A DNA stretch of 64,000 nucleotides from Methanolinea sp. (GTDB lineage Archaea > Halobacteriota > Methanomicrobia > Methanomicrobiales > Methanospirillaceae). How positions within the stretch are numbered: the first letter of the stretch is position 1; each line of letters opens with the position of its first letter. This document shows positions 42,241 through 51,282 of the stretch, one piece after another. The notes under the pieces are model-generated. The model saw nothing but the letters and a program-made list of their open reading frames with translations. It was not told where the DNA came from and searched no databases. The stretch lies in contig JANIHI010000002.1 in NCBI GenBank assembly GCA_024518585.1, forward strand, positions 1-64,000, in the 5' to 3' direction. Both the position numbers and the translations under genes were made by a program.

Positions 42241-42944
42241 TGTTCCTCCCTTAGTACATGGACGATCTCCTCGACGTCCATACCGGTGCAGAGCACCGTG
42301 ATCCTGTCCTTTTCTGCCATCTTCGGGACGAGCGGGTGGACGAGGGCCGGTTCGATCCCCTGGAGGACGACGGCCCGGGGCTTGAAGGGCGTGACCCGGA
42401 TCGCGACCATCGGCGACTTGCCGGAGGTGACGTCCGTGAATATGAGGGCCCTCTCCGTGCTCCAGCCGTAGATCCTGTTGAACTCGTTTGACGTGAGCTG
42501 GGTGATGGCGTTGATGCTGTTGATCACGGTGTACCCGTAGATCGCCTGGGAGAGCGACCCGCACACGGGCTCACACCGTATCAGCTCGGAAAACCGGCTC
42601 AGCGGCACGGGCGACGGGTAGTCATGGATGTCGTAGATGACATCGTCGTCAACGTCAGAATAGAGGATCTTGCCGAACTTCTTGATGTACTTGCCCCCGC
42701 TGGCCTCGTCGATGGAGAGGATCGTATCGACGATCTTGCCCACGACGGCCGTCCCGGGGCTCTTTCGCCTTCCGCTCTCGTAGTCGGAAATCACGGAAGG
42801 GGAGACGTCCAGGTGCTCGGAGAGGACTGCCTGGGGGATGTTGAAGCTCATCCTCCATTTTTTCAGGGCCTTTCCGGGCGAGTCTGAAAGCGTGATCTCG
42901 CCGGCCATCTTCTCGGCCAGGCGGTTCCGCAAATCAGATTTCAT
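42234..42944 (-). CDS. XRE-family regulator linked to the mevalonate operon
   Basis: A 236-residue protein. Residues 24-82 are a helix-turn-helix of the XRE/Cro type ([20 protein letters not shown], then [20 protein letters not shown]). The C-terminal region of about 140 residues ([20 protein letters not shown], then [20 protein letters not shown]) may sense a ligand. The same protein precedes HMG-CoA synthase in other archaea, so regulation of isoprenoid synthesis is a fair inference. A TATA-like TATTATAAT at 42968-42976 suggests a nearly leaderless transcript. Confidence 0.85.
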   Translation of the reverse strand: MKSDLRNRLAEKMAGEITLSDSPGKALKKWRMSFNIPQAVLSEHLDVSPSVISDYESGRRKSPGTAVVGKIVDTILSIDEASGGKYIKKFGKILYSDVDDDVIYDIHDYPSPVPLSRFSELIRCEPVCGSLSQAIYGYTVINSINAITQLTSNEFNRIYGWSTERALIFTDVTSGKSPMVAIRVTPFKPRAVVLQGIEPALVHPLVPKMAEKDRITVLCTGMDVEEIVHVLREEQW

Positions 42945-42966
42945 GGCTCATTATGCGGGCCGGGTA

Positions 42967-42977
42967 GTATTATAATT
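42967..42977 (-). promoter_or_regulatory. TATA box of the mevalonate regulator operon
   Basis: Read on the minus strand, TTAATTATAATACT lies about 24-35 bases before ATG 42944 in an otherwise GC-rich gap. Confidence 0.5.
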
Positions 42978-43028
42978 AACGAATGGGAATTCGACATTTC
43001 ACGAAAATTTCCCTCCCCCCGGATAGCC

Positions 43029-43036
43029 ATAAATAG
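43029..43036 (+). promoter_or_regulatory. TATA box of ribK
   Basis: ATAAATAG sits 23-30 bases before ATG 43059. The upstream in-frame ATG 43038 would lie before the expected transcription start and is therefore rejected. Confidence 0.5.
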
Positions 43037-43058
43037 TATGCATCTCAATTTTGATACT

Positions 43059-43724
43059 ATGATCATGCCCGAGGACCTCCAGTGCCTCAAGGTCATTGCA
43101 CGCATGGGGGGGTGCAGGGGACCGGTCAGGGTCTCCTCGCAGACCCTGGGGGCGACCCTCGGTATCAGTCCCCAGACAGCCTCGCGCCGCCTCCAGTCCC
43201 TGGAGAAGCAGAAGCTCGTGGACCGGGCCCTCACCCCCGAGGGCCAGGACATCATGGTCACGCCGGAGGGAGAAGCCGTGCTCCGCCGCGAATACGAGGA
43301 GTACGTCCGCATATTCGGGGAGGACCACCACCGGTACACGCTCCGGGGCCGCGTGATCACGGGACTCGGCGAGGGGAGGTACTACATGGGCCTCGAACCC
43401 TACAGGGTCCAGTTCTCGCGTTCCCTCGGGTTCGTCCCGTACCCCGGCACCCTGAACATACGACTCGACCCCCGGAGCATCCCGGTCAGGAAGAGGCTTG
43501 AGGCGCTCGAATGGATATCCATCGAGGGGTTCGTGGCAGACGGGAGGACGTTTGGGCCTGTACGCTGCCTCCCCTGCCGGATGGGGGAGACACCGTGCGG
43601 CATCATCGTCCCGGGCAGGACCCATTACCCCGAGGACATCGTGGAGATCGTGGCACCCGTCGGCCTCCGGGATACGTATGGCATCCGGGACGGCGACGGA
43701 GTCGAGGTGGAGGTGGAGAAGTGA
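43059..43724 (+). CDS. ribK: CTP-dependent riboflavin kinase with winged-helix domain
   Basis: A 221-residue protein. Residues 3-75 form a winged helix (GPVRVSSQTLGATLGISPQT, then LEKQKLVDRALTPEGQD). The C-terminal part is an archaeal riboflavin kinase (LRGRVITGLGEGRYYMGLEP, GFVPYPGTLNIRLDP, GRTHYPEDIVEIVAPVGLRD). It makes FMN from riboflavin using CTP. The helix-turn-helix suggests it may also regulate riboflavin genes, as shown for similar fusions. It overlaps ribB by four bases (GTGA). Confidence 0.9.
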   Translation: MIMPEDLQCLKVIARMGGCRGPVRVSSQTLGATLGISPQTASRRLQSLEKQKLVDRALTPEGQDIMVTPEGEAVLRREYEEYVRIFGEDHHRYTLRGRVITGLGEGRYYMGLEPYRVQFSRSLGFVPYPGTLNIRLDPRSIPVRKRLEALEWISIEGFVADGRTFGPVRCLPCRMGETPCGIIVPGRTHYPEDIVEIVAPVGLRDTYGIRDGDGVEVEVEK

Positions 43725-44431
43725 TAAAAGACGCAATCAGGGCATTGAGAGAGGGGCAGTTCATCCTGCTCTACGACTTTGACGAGAGGGAAGGGGAGAC
43801 AGACCTTGCCATCCGGTCCGACGCGGTGACGCCGGCCCACGTCGCACGGATGCGGCGGGACGGCGGCGGCCTCATCTGCACCGCGATCCACCCGGACTCA
43901 GCCCGCGTCCTCGGGCTGCCGTTTGCCACAGATCTCCTCGCCCGCGACCCCTGCCTCTCCCGGTTGCAGGGCGAGGTGCCCTACGACAGGAAGAACCGGT
44001 CGTCCTTCTCGCTCTGGGTCAACCACCGGGACACGTTCACGGGCGTCACCGACAGGGACCGGGCCCTCACCATCAACGCGATCGCGACCCACGTCAGGAA
44101 GTCACTGAACGGCGGGGGAACGGACTTTTTCGCGGACTTCCGGTCCCCCGGCCACGTGGCCATCCTCCGGGCAGCAGACACGCTCCTCTCGCAGAGACGG
44201 GGCCAGACGGAGCTCTCGGTCGCCCTTGCCGTGATGGCCGGGGTCCCCCCCGCCGTCACCATCTGCGAGATGCTCGATGACACGACGGGAAACGCTCTCG
44301 ACAAGGAATCGGCCCGCGCCTATGCCCGGAAAAACGACTTTGTCTTCGTCGAGGGTGAGGAGATCCTCGGGGCGTGGGACAGGTTCCTGAAGGGACCCCG
44401 GGGCAGAGCCCCACGGCACGGGTCCTCGTGA
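43721..44431 (+). CDS. ribB: 3,4-dihydroxy-2-butanone 4-phosphate synthase
   Basis: A 236-residue RibB. It starts at GTG 43721, inside the ribK stop, with MIKDAIRALREGQFILLYDF and DEREGETDLAI. The acidic loop (DFDEREGETD) binds the metal; SFSLWVNHRDTFTGVTDRDR, ALTINAI, FRSPGHVAIL and GQTELSVALAVMAGVPPAVT are core motifs. It converts ribulose 5-phosphate to the four-carbon riboflavin precursor. Adjacent to riboflavin kinase, it makes a two-gene flavin operon; the C-terminal 20 residues are unconserved. Confidence 0.9.
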   Translation: MIKDAIRALREGQFILLYDFDEREGETDLAIRSDAVTPAHVARMRRDGGGLICTAIHPDSARVLGLPFATDLLARDPCLSRLQGEVPYDRKNRSSFSLWVNHRDTFTGVTDRDRALTINAIATHVRKSLNGGGTDFFADFRSPGHVAILRAADTLLSQRRGQTELSVALAVMAGVPPAVTICEMLDDTTGNALDKESARAYARKNDFVFVEGEEILGAWDRFLKGPRGRAPRHGSS

Positions 44432-44449
44432 CCGGGTCGGGGGAGAGCC

Positions 44450-44611
44450 CTATTTCCCGGCAAGCTTTTTAAGGGTATCCTCGGGGAGCATCCGGGCAAT
44501 TGACGCCTTTGTGGGGCAGCGGCCCGGCTTGATCCCTGCACTCTTTGCCGCCTCTTTGAGTGTCTTGAGGTCAAGGTTTTTGATGAGATCCTGGAGCTCT
44601 TCGTCCTTCAT
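44450..44611 (-). CDS. Small conserved protein, SAP-like helices
   Basis: A 53-residue protein from ATG 44611 (or 44617): [20 protein letters not shown], then [33 protein letters not shown]. The two short helices joined by a G-x-x-P turn resemble SAP-type nucleic-acid-binding motifs, but this is not certain. It lies downstream of RPA and its partner gene on the same strand (gap 59 bases), which would suit a DNA-related role. Confidence 0.6.
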   Translation of the reverse strand: MKDEELQDLIKNLDLKTLKEAAKSAGIKPGRCPTKASIARMLPEDTLKKLAGK

Positions 44612-44670
44612 GACCATCACCAGGACGTGTGTATCCTCCTGCCTGGTAAAAAAAATTTTTGCGAAATGAT

Positions 44671-45267
44671 TCAGAGCTGCAGCTGGGCCAGGGCCTCGTA
44701 CACCATTTTGCGGAACACGGCAGGATCGACCGCGTACTCTCTCCGGGCCCTCTCGCCGTCCGGTGTCCCCGGGGACGTCTCCAGCCGGTCGAGCGTTGCC
44801 CGGGCACAGTCCAGCACCCACTGGTCACGGGTGTCCTTGTCAACAGGCGTGATTGACTCGCACCGGACCGAGATGAGCACGGCCCCGTCCGGTGCCTGGT
44901 ACACGTTGGGCTTGCCGACGACGGCCACGAACGCCGGCGGCTCCAGGCGTGCGATCTGCTGCATGGCATCCGGCTGGTAACTGCCGGCCATCACGAAGAA
45001 CGTGCCGGTGGGGTCAACCACCCGGGCCCGGTAGAAGAGGTTCTGCTCGCCCTGCTTCTTCTTCTCTGTCAGGGTCCCGACGAAAAAGACGCGGTTGCAG
45101 CGTTCTCCGGTGGGGAGGAGGACAAAACTGGGACTTTTTTCGTCCTGCCCCTCCTTGAAATGGATCCGGCTCTCCCGGAGCTCGCCGGCAAAGACCCGTC
45201 GGGCCGGCTCCCTCTCAAAGCCACCCTCCCGCCTCTGCGGCGCGGGGGCCAGAGACCCGTTCGTCAC
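44671..45267 (-). CDS. RPA-associated OB-fold protein (COG3390 type)
   Basis: A 198-residue protein starting at GTG 45267 within the RPA stop (GTGA overlap). It reads [58 protein letters not shown] and [10 protein letters not shown], an OB-fold pattern. Genes of this type directly follow archaeal rpa and their products bind RPA in halophiles and methanogens. Function: probable accessory subunit in single-strand DNA binding. Confidence 0.8.
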   Translation of the reverse strand: MTNGSLAPAPQRREGGFEREPARRVFAGELRESRIHFKEGQDEKSPSFVLLPTGERCNRVFFVGTLTEKKKQGEQNLFYRARVVDPTGTFFVMAGSYQPDAMQQIARLEPPAFVAVVGKPNVYQAPDGAVLISVRCESITPVDKDTRDQWVLDCARATLDRLETSPGTPDGERARREYAVDPAVFRKMVYEALAQLQL

Positions 45268-46490
45268 GGGGACGCACCTGCCCTGTTGAGGAGTTCGGCG
45301 AGCCGTTCCGGCTGGAAACGGAGGGTTGTGCACCCGGAGACGAGGAGCCGGCCATCGATCTCGCGGCCCCTGCAGGAGAAGTAACGGCCGAGGAGGGCGT
45401 CACGGAACCGGAGGAAGATCTCGTCCATGCCAAGCGGCGTGTTCTCGGCGATCTCCTTTGCCTGCTCGAGGCTCATGCCGACCAGATCCTCTGTCACGGC
45501 CCGCGGGACGAGGACCTCCCGCGTCTCCTTCCCGTTGTCCAGCCACCCCTTGATCCGCAGGTCGTATTGGAAATTGGGCTGGATCTCGTGGACGGGGCAG
45601 TAGTTCTGGCGCGAAAGGACGCGGTTGCACCCCTCCACCGGGCACCTCTTGATCAGGCCTGAGCCCGGGGCGAGGTGGACGAAGGCCCCCTCAAAGGTAG
45701 CATCGCCAATACTGACCGCAATGTCGCCCTCCTCAGGGACGACCGTTGCCGTGTTGAGGGTTAAGGAAGGCCTGCCGGAAAAGTCGTCGACCGACGCGTA
45801 GAAGATGGTGTAGACCGTCCCGGGGTTGAGCCGTTCGCGGCCCCCCTCCTTCCAGATCACGAACCGGACGCTCCCGGTCTCGTCGGCGATCAGGCCAGAC
45901 TGGAGGATGCGGCCGGATGTCGGCTCCCATTCCTGGACCACCTTGCCCCGCACGGATGCGATCCCGGGGGAGAGGCTTGCGATGGGCACAAGGGTCGGCC
46001 GGAGCGCCCCGCCACCGGCAACCTCGGTCACCTTTGTCCCGGAGTGGATTTTGAGATTGACCGAGCCCCTGTACTGGTCAACGACGGCGGACTCGAACCG
46101 GTACCATGACCCCTGTTTGAGGACCGGTGCGTTTGCCCGTGACCACACGACGAAACGGACGGCACCGGTACTATCGGCGAGGATGCCGGTCTGCGCGATC
46201 GTGGGCGAGGGGGCAGCCGCAAGCGCGACGACCTTGCACTCCACGGCGACCCATTCCCCGGGCACGAGGGAATCAATGGTCTTTGTCTCCACGGGGCCGC
46301 CGGTCTGGAGCCCCGGGAGGGATAACTCCCGTGCCAGCTCGTTGGTCACCGTGCGCTCGGCCTCGACCGGGGGCACCCCGAACTCTTCCACGAGGCGCCG
46401 GAGCTTTGCCTCGATCGCGGTCATTTCCACGGTGTGGCCGTGGGATGTTACTTTCTGGGAGATTCTTTCAGCTGTTTTTGAAAAATCCAT
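45264..46490 (-). CDS. rpa: Replication protein A (single-stranded DNA-binding)
   Basis: A 408-residue archaeal RPA. After an N-terminal helical region there are at least two OB folds (SLVPGEWVAVECKVVALAAA, DSTGAVRFVVWSRANAPVLK; ASLSPGIASVRGKVVQEWEP, DETGSVRFVIWKEGG). Residues about 285-305 hold a zinc finger (CPVEGCNRVLSRQNYCPVHE). It protects single-stranded DNA in replication and repair. The stop overlaps the RPA-associated gene, so the two are translated together. Confidence 0.9.
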   Translation of the reverse strand: MDFSKTAERISQKVTSHGHTVEMTAIEAKLRRLVEEFGVPPVEAERTVTNELARELSLPGLQTGGPVETKTIDSLVPGEWVAVECKVVALAAAPSPTIAQTGILADSTGAVRFVVWSRANAPVLKQGSWYRFESAVVDQYRGSVNLKIHSGTKVTEVAGGGALRPTLVPIASLSPGIASVRGKVVQEWEPTSGRILQSGLIADETGSVRFVIWKEGGRERLNPGTVYTIFYASVDDFSGRPSLTLNTATVVPEEGDIAVSIGDATFEGAFVHLAPGSGLIKRCPVEGCNRVLSRQNYCPVHEIQPNFQYDLRIKGWLDNGKETREVLVPRAVTEDLVGMSLEQAKEIAENTPLGMDEIFLRFRDALLGRYFSCRGREIDGRLLVSGCTTLRFQPERLAELLNRAGASP

Positions 46491-46580
46491 CGTACATCTC
46501 CAAGAGAGTAGTCATCCGGCGGGGTCACCTTAAAGCATGCGGGTGGGCGGTGAAAATGAAGGGTGTCACCGTGCTGAACC

Positions 46581-46588
46581 TTTATAAG
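46581..46588 (+). promoter_or_regulatory. TATA box before the DUF1858 gene
   Basis: TTTATAAG lies 24-31 bases before ATG 46612, so the transcript is probably leaderless. Confidence 0.5.
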
Positions 46589-46611
46589 TTCCCGTCCGCA
46601 ACGTATAGTGC

Positions 46612-46806
46612 ATGGGACTCACACCAGACAGCACAATTTACGACCTTTTGAAGGCAAAACCCGAATCTGCAGAGGTTTTGTTCAAGTTTGGCATGGGGTG
46701 TGTCGGGTGCGCCATCGCCCGCGGCGAGACCATCAGGGAAGCGGCAATGGCCCACGGGATACCCCTCGAGGAGCTCCTCTCGGCTCTCGGCGTTGACCAG
46801 GGATAA
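46612..46806 (+). CDS. DUF1858 domain protein
   Basis: A 64-residue protein: TPDSTIYDLLKAKPESAEVL, then FKFGMGCVGCAIARGETIRE. The G-x-G-C-x-x-C-x-x-A motif is the mark of DUF1858, found alone or fused to hybrid-cluster and disulfide-related proteins. The two Cys residues may bind metal or a cluster. It is monocistronic, converging with the CbiZ gene one base away. Confidence 0.8.
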   Translation: MGLTPDSTIYDLLKAKPESAEVLFKFGMGCVGCAIARGETIREAAMAHGIPLEELLSALGVDQG

Positions 46807-46807
46807 C

Positions 46808-47674
46808 TTACTTCTTTTCCCGTCTCCTTTTCGCCTTCAGTTCTGCGAGCGACGCCTCCGGGTGCAGGAGGAGGTAGTCCGCGATCGCCGGCTCGTGGAG
46901 AAGCGTGCAGGTGCTGCAGTTCCAGACCAGGCCGTTTGCCGTCGAGCTCTTCACCCACTGCCCGAGTTCCTCGTCCCCGCAGGGATAGAGTGGGCAGTAA
47001 CAGAAATCACACCTCTGGCCCGGAAAGTGGCACGGGTAGTAGGGGCACTCCTCCGGCACCCATTCGACCCAGTGGTCGCCCTGGTACCGGCTGAATATGA
47101 AGAAGGACGGCCTGCCGCGGGGGGGCTGCCCATCCCGTGCCGCCAGGACTTTCCCGGTACCGAACCGGACGGCCTCGCCGATACGCGACCCGATCGCGGA
47201 CGGGGGGGAAGCATCCTCGTGCACGACCACCCCCTCGCACGCCACAACGAAGGTATCCTGCGGGATCCCGGGCGTCCCTGGAACATCCCTCTCGCAGAGG
47301 ACGGCCATCCGTGCCGCAGTTGCCGTCACGAGTGCCCCGAGGAGTGCCGCATCGCTTAAGCCCTCCCCGGAATAGACCACGATGGAAAAGCCGCCGGCCG
47401 GTCCCGGCGCGATAAAGACCATCAGGGAGTCGTACTGGAGGATGCAGAGACGGGAGGGGAGAGGACCGGCAGGGACCCCGAAGATGTCGGGGGAGAGCCC
47501 CTCTCTCTGGACCGCCCGCTCCAGGGCCCGCAGGGAGTCAGCCCCCTCTCCCGGAGGGAGGGGTCCGTGCACGACGATGGTCGGGACGTGCCGGAATCCC
47601 CCGGGGGAACCCGTGCCCGCTGCGCGGAAGTGCCCGCGGAGGAAGAGGGAACCGTTGCGGATATAGTACCTCAT
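46808..47674 (-). CDS. cbiZ: Adenosylcobinamide amidohydrolase (CbiZ) fused to a Cys-rich domain
   Basis: A 288-residue protein. Residues 1-190 resemble CbiZ: GFSIVVYSGEGLSDAALLGA, VTATAARMAVLCERDVPGTP and QDTFVVACEG. Residues 205-265 form a Cys-rich domain (CPYYPCHFPGQRCDFCYCPL, then CGDEELGQWVKSSTANGLVW and CSTCTLLHEP) that is also found fused to CbiZ or next to it elsewhere. CbiZ removes the aminopropanol side of salvaged cobamides so they can be rebuilt. The ThiC-like gene upstream on the same strand may act in the same pathway. Confidence 0.75.
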   Translation of the reverse strand: MRYYIRNGSLFLRGHFRAAGTGSPGGFRHVPTIVVHGPLPPGEGADSLRALERAVQREGLSPDIFGVPAGPLPSRLCILQYDSLMVFIAPGPAGGFSIVVYSGEGLSDAALLGALVTATAARMAVLCERDVPGTPGIPQDTFVVACEGVVVHEDASPPSAIGSRIGEAVRFGTGKVLAARDGQPPRGRPSFFIFSRYQGDHWVEWVPEECPYYPCHFPGQRCDFCYCPLYPCGDEELGQWVKSSTANGLVWNCSTCTLLHEPAIADYLLLHPEASLAELKAKRRREKK

Positions 47675-47795
47675 GGCAGGGGAAAGGCGGGATGCACGTG
47701 ACCCGGCTCACCCGGGCCGGGCAGGGAGGCTCTCAGTGTTGCCGGACAGACGGGAAAAGGGGGAGAGCAGGGCATTCTATCAGGCTGTAGGGTTT

Positions 47796-49065
47796 TCAAT
47801 CCGTTCCAGAAATATCTTTTGAGGAACCGGGTGGAGACCGGGACGCCCTCCCCCGGGACAGGTACTCCCGCATCAGGAGGATGGCACAGAAGTCGCCGCA
47901 CATTGTACATCTCCCGCTTCCACCCCCGATCCTTTTGGCAGAGTCGGGGTCAGGTGCCATGGCGAGCTGCCCTGACCTGTCCAGTTCAGCCCTCATGCGT
48001 GCCATCCGGAGGTCATCATCGTCCCGGCCGAGCCTCACGGTATCACCGACATGGGCGGCTATCCGGAATGCAATCAACCCCTCCCGCACATGGTCGGGCC
48101 GGGGGAGTCCGAGGTGCTCGGTGGGAGTGATGGCACAGAGGTAGTCAGCTCCCGCTGCAGCGGCGGCACTGGCTCCTGCACACCCCGCGATATGGTCGAA
48201 CCCCAGGGCGATGTCTGTAGGGAGGGGGCCGGCCACGAAGAGCGGGAAGCGCGATGCATCGCGGTACCGCCTGATTGTTGGTGCGATCCTGTCATACCGG
48301 ATATGGCCGCCGGCCCCCTCGATGATCACCCCGACCCCGGCCCGGTTCGCAGCCTCCGCGAGCATGACATTCGTCCGGAGTTCTGCCTCCTGGGCAGGGC
48401 CCCACCCGTCCCGGATACACCCGCCCCGTGCCGAGTTTCCCAGGGACAGCACCACGCCATGTCTCCGCGCAATAGCGAGTAACTCCGGGAAACACTCAAG
48501 AAACGGATTTTCACAGTCGTTGTGGAGCATGGAAGCTGCAGTGATCGAACCTCCCCGGGAGACGATCCCGAGGACCCGGTTTTCCCTCCTGCACAGTTCC
48601 AGTACCTCCCTCGTGATGCAGTGAATCACCCATGAACTCACCCCTTCCCTGGCCTGGTCATGAAGAATCGCAAAGACAGAGTCTGCTGTTATTCCCTCTA
48701 TTCCGTGTTCTGATGCAGCCTGGTAGACAGGAACTGTCGTTGGGGGGGACCGCCGTATGGTCCATGATCCTTTGCCTGGTCTCCCTGACGCTCTCTCCCA
48801 TGGAGAGGTCAGAGATGGTATCAGCACCGTATCTCTCGGCAATGACCGCCTTTTCCACCTCCTCTTCGGGTGATGAGTGGTGGTCCGAGGTACCGATGTT
48901 CACGTTGACCTTGACACGGAGTCCTCTCCCGATACCGACTGCACGGGGTCCTCTCCGCATGAGGACGACACTGCCATCCGCGACACGCACGGCGAGTTCC
49001 CGCGGTTCTAAACCCTCGGAAGCGGCAACCGTCTCGATTAGGGAGGGGTCGGAAAGATGATTCAT
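47796..49065 (-). pseudogene. Divergent ThiC-family protein (possible HBI synthase), frameshifted
   Basis: Two frames join at a C7/G7 run (48742-48748). From ATG 49065: MNHLSDPSLIETVAASEGLE, GLRVKVNVNIGTSDHHSSPE, ERYGADTISDLSMGESVRET. One base on: TTVPVYQAASEHGIEGITAD, NPFLECFPELLAIARRHGVV, ADYLCAITPTEHLGLPRPDH, and the C-terminal cluster motif CTMCGDFCAI (Cx2Cx4C). Removing one C restores an intact gene of about 420 codons. Compared with true ThiC it has SLGNSARGG for SLGDGLRPG and GAGGHIRYD for GPGHVPLD, so it is a divergent paralogue. Its neighbour is CbiZ, so a role in anaerobic 5-hydroxybenzimidazole synthesis for cobamides is as likely as thiamine synthesis. Confidence 0.75.
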
Positions 49066-49181
49066 GACAGAATTCACCCGGCCCGATGACCGCATCATCG
49101 CCAGGGTCCTAGTCAAAGGGAGATCGGCATCACGAGGAAAAGGACTTTCTCCCTGCCCCCGTATTCAGAGCAAAAGGCAGC

Positions 49182-49544
49182 CTATGCCAGGGTGTACCGG
49201 ACACGGTCTTTTAATTCCTGCTGCTTGCCGGCGTTCCAGCCCGAGACCTCCTGGAGGTAGCCGGTGACCCTGCTGATCTGGACGACGTCGTGGCTCCCGC
49301 ACTCCGGGCAGACAGGTGCACCGCACAGCGGGCAGTACTCGATGGAAGAGATGATCTCGTGGGAACAGTGGCAATGGTCAAGCGGGCACATGATCTCGAG
49401 GTGCGCCTCACCGCAGACGGGGCAGGGGGTCTCGTCAACGACGAGGTGGCAGGTATGGCACTTGTAGCGCCGCTCGGAGACGGGGATATCCTCGAGGCGG
49501 CGCAGGGATCGGGCCAGTTTCAGCTGTTCTTCGCTCCATTGCAT
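49182..49544 (-). CDS. Stand-alone NrdD-like zinc-ribbon protein
   Basis: A 120-residue protein with many CxxC pairs: YKCHTCHLVVDETPCPVCGE, CPLDHCHCSHE, YCPLCGAPVCPECGSHDVVQ. The end, SRVTGYLQEVSGWNAGKQQE followed by LKDRVRY, matches the C-terminus of anaerobic ribonucleotide reductase (NrdD), but the glycyl-radical loop (RVCGYL) is replaced by RVTGYL. So it looks like the NrdD zinc domain and tail without the catalytic barrel. A regulatory or assembly role is possible. Confidence 0.7.
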   Translation of the reverse strand: MQWSEEQLKLARSLRRLEDIPVSERRYKCHTCHLVVDETPCPVCGEAHLEIMCPLDHCHCSHEIISSIEYCPLCGAPVCPECGSHDVVQISRVTGYLQEVSGWNAGKQQELKDRVRYTLA

Positions 49545-49650
49545 ACAATACGATGGCTATTTTTGGATTTAAACCTTTTGCTTGGGCCTAATCCGCCTCA
49601 GGGACTCATAGGGGTCATCACGGGGATACCGGTTCAGGGCACGGTTCTCA

Positions 49651-50286
49651 TCATCGGCGGAGGAACCCGAGTGCTGCCGCCTCGGCAGCCGGGTCGGCGG
49701 CCTGGTAGACCTGCCTGCCCACGATGATCCCGTCCACGAGCGGGGCAATAACCTTTGGGTCGCCGCCCTGGGCCCCGGCACCCGGCGACCAGATGAGGCG
49801 GTCGCGGACGATCCCGCGCAGGGCCCTGACCCTTTCGGGCCGGGTCGCGGGTGCGATGATCCCGTCTGCACCAAGCGAGACGGCCATCCGGGCAATCCTC
49901 TCCGGGACACCGGCCGAAAAGAAGGTGAGCGCGCCCGGGTGGCTCATCTCGGCAACCACGAAACACCGGCCTCCCTGCCCGTGCGCGGTCTCGACGCAGG
50001 CGAGGACCGAGTCCTCCCCGCAGAACCCGTGGCAGATGATACCGTCAAAACCGGCCGAGAAGACGGCCTCCGCGATCAGGCGGTTGGTGTTCGGGATGTC
50101 GGCGACCTTGAAGTCTGCGACGAGCGGGAGGCCCAGAGAGGAGAGGTCGCGGGTAATGGAGAGCCCCGACCGGAGGACGAGGGGATACCCGAGCTTGATC
50201 GCGTCCAGGTGGGGGGCACAGGCTGTTGCAACAGAGACCGCCCGGCCCGGGTCGGTCACGTCGAGGGCAAGGACGAGGTCCGTCAT
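49651..50286 (-). CDS. pyrF: Orotidine 5'-phosphate decarboxylase
   Basis: A 211-residue TIM-barrel decarboxylase converting OMP to UMP. It begins MTDLVLALDVTDPGRAVSVA at ATG 50286. The catalytic Lys/Asp array is in LPLVADFKVADIPNTNRLIA (D-x-K-x2-D), and the phosphate loop in PLVDGIIVGRQVYQAADPAA. The ATG overlaps the deoxyhypusine synthase stop (ATGA), so pyrF is translated after dys. Confidence 0.9.
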   Translation of the reverse strand: MTDLVLALDVTDPGRAVSVATACAPHLDAIKLGYPLVLRSGLSITRDLSSLGLPLVADFKVADIPNTNRLIAEAVFSAGFDGIICHGFCGEDSVLACVETAHGQGGRCFVVAEMSHPGALTFFSAGVPERIARMAVSLGADGIIAPATRPERVRALRGIVRDRLIWSPGAGAQGGDPKVIAPLVDGIIVGRQVYQAADPAAEAAALGFLRR

Positions 50287-51212
50287 ACCCCGATCCTCTC
50301 CCGCACGGCGGCCACGAGGAGCGGCAGCGTGATCGTCGCGTCCCCGTACACGGTGACCGCACGCGCCGTCGCCGTGATCTTGCCCCACGAACGGGCCTCG
50401 TCGAGCGTTGCACCCGAGAGGCCCCCGAGGTCAGGCCGGTCCCCGGTGAGCTGCACGGCGTAATCGAAACCTCGGGGGGTCATGAGCATCCCCTGGAGGA
50501 TGTAGTTCTTCGGGACCCCGCCGCCGACGATGAGAACGCCGGCGGACCGGGCATCAAAGCAGAGGGAGAGGAGGTCGTTCATGTCAGAGAGGGCATCGAG
50601 AGCGGGCCGGTGCGCCTGGGTAAAGAGCCAGTGCTGGAGGCCGATCATGGAATCGGCAACGGCAGGGCAGAAGACGGGGACACTTCTCCTCGCCGCGGAC
50701 GCGAGGATCCCGGAGGGGAGCGCCAGCCCGAGCTCCGAGAGGAATTCCCTGACCGGAAGGGGGCCCCGGGACGAGAGCGCGTCAAACCTCTCCTGCATGA
50801 ACTCCTCGAACCTGATGAACGACTCGTTGGGGAGGAAGACATCGTAGATCCGGTTGATCTCGGCCTCTCTCAGGTCGACGTCCGAGCAGGAGACCGTCCC
50901 GTGGTAGTGCCGGCACCCGAGGGCCTCGATGATGTCGTGGGTGAGGTTTGCCCCGGTCGAGACCAGGACGTCAACGAAACCCCCATCGATGAGGTCGCTG
51001 ACGATCCTGCCCATGCCTGCCGGGACCATCGCTCCTGCCAGCCCGAGGAACCTGGTCACCTGCCGGTCCCGCAGCATCGCCTCGTAGATATCGGTTGCCT
51101 TTGCCAGCGCCCCGCCGTTGTACGCTCCTGCCCGGCCCATGGCCGCAACGAGTTCCCCGACCGTCATGCCCGGGCGGAGGACCACCTGTTCGACTGGTTC
51201 CCCGCATTCCAT
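50283..51212 (-). CDS. dys: Deoxyhypusine synthase
   Basis: A 309-residue enzyme that builds deoxyhypusine on archaeal initiation factor aIF5A using spermidine and NAD. Seen: VSTGANLTHDIIEALGCRHY, SIGL-like VADSMIGLQHWLF, NDLLSLCFDARSAGVLIVGG and the catalytic Lys in GGGVPKNYILQGMLM. ATG 51212 was chosen; a TATA-like AAAATATC at 51238-51246 (minus strand) gives a leaderless transcript. Earlier codons would extend into low-complexity sequence. It overlaps pyrF downstream. Confidence 0.9.
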   Translation of the reverse strand: MECGEPVEQVVLRPGMTVGELVAAMGRAGAYNGGALAKATDIYEAMLRDRQVTRFLGLAGAMVPAGMGRIVSDLIDGGFVDVLVSTGANLTHDIIEALGCRHYHGTVSCSDVDLREAEINRIYDVFLPNESFIRFEEFMQERFDALSSRGPLPVREFLSELGLALPSGILASAARRSVPVFCPAVADSMIGLQHWLFTQAHRPALDALSDMNDLLSLCFDARSAGVLIVGGGVPKNYILQGMLMTPRGFDYAVQLTGDRPDLGGLSGATLDEARSWGKITATARAVTVYGDATITLPLLVAAVRERIGV

Positions 51213-51282
51213 GGTCAAGGTGTATCGAGGGGAAAGGAGATATTTTTTGGCCGGAACCGTCTGGGGAATCCCGTCTCCCCTG

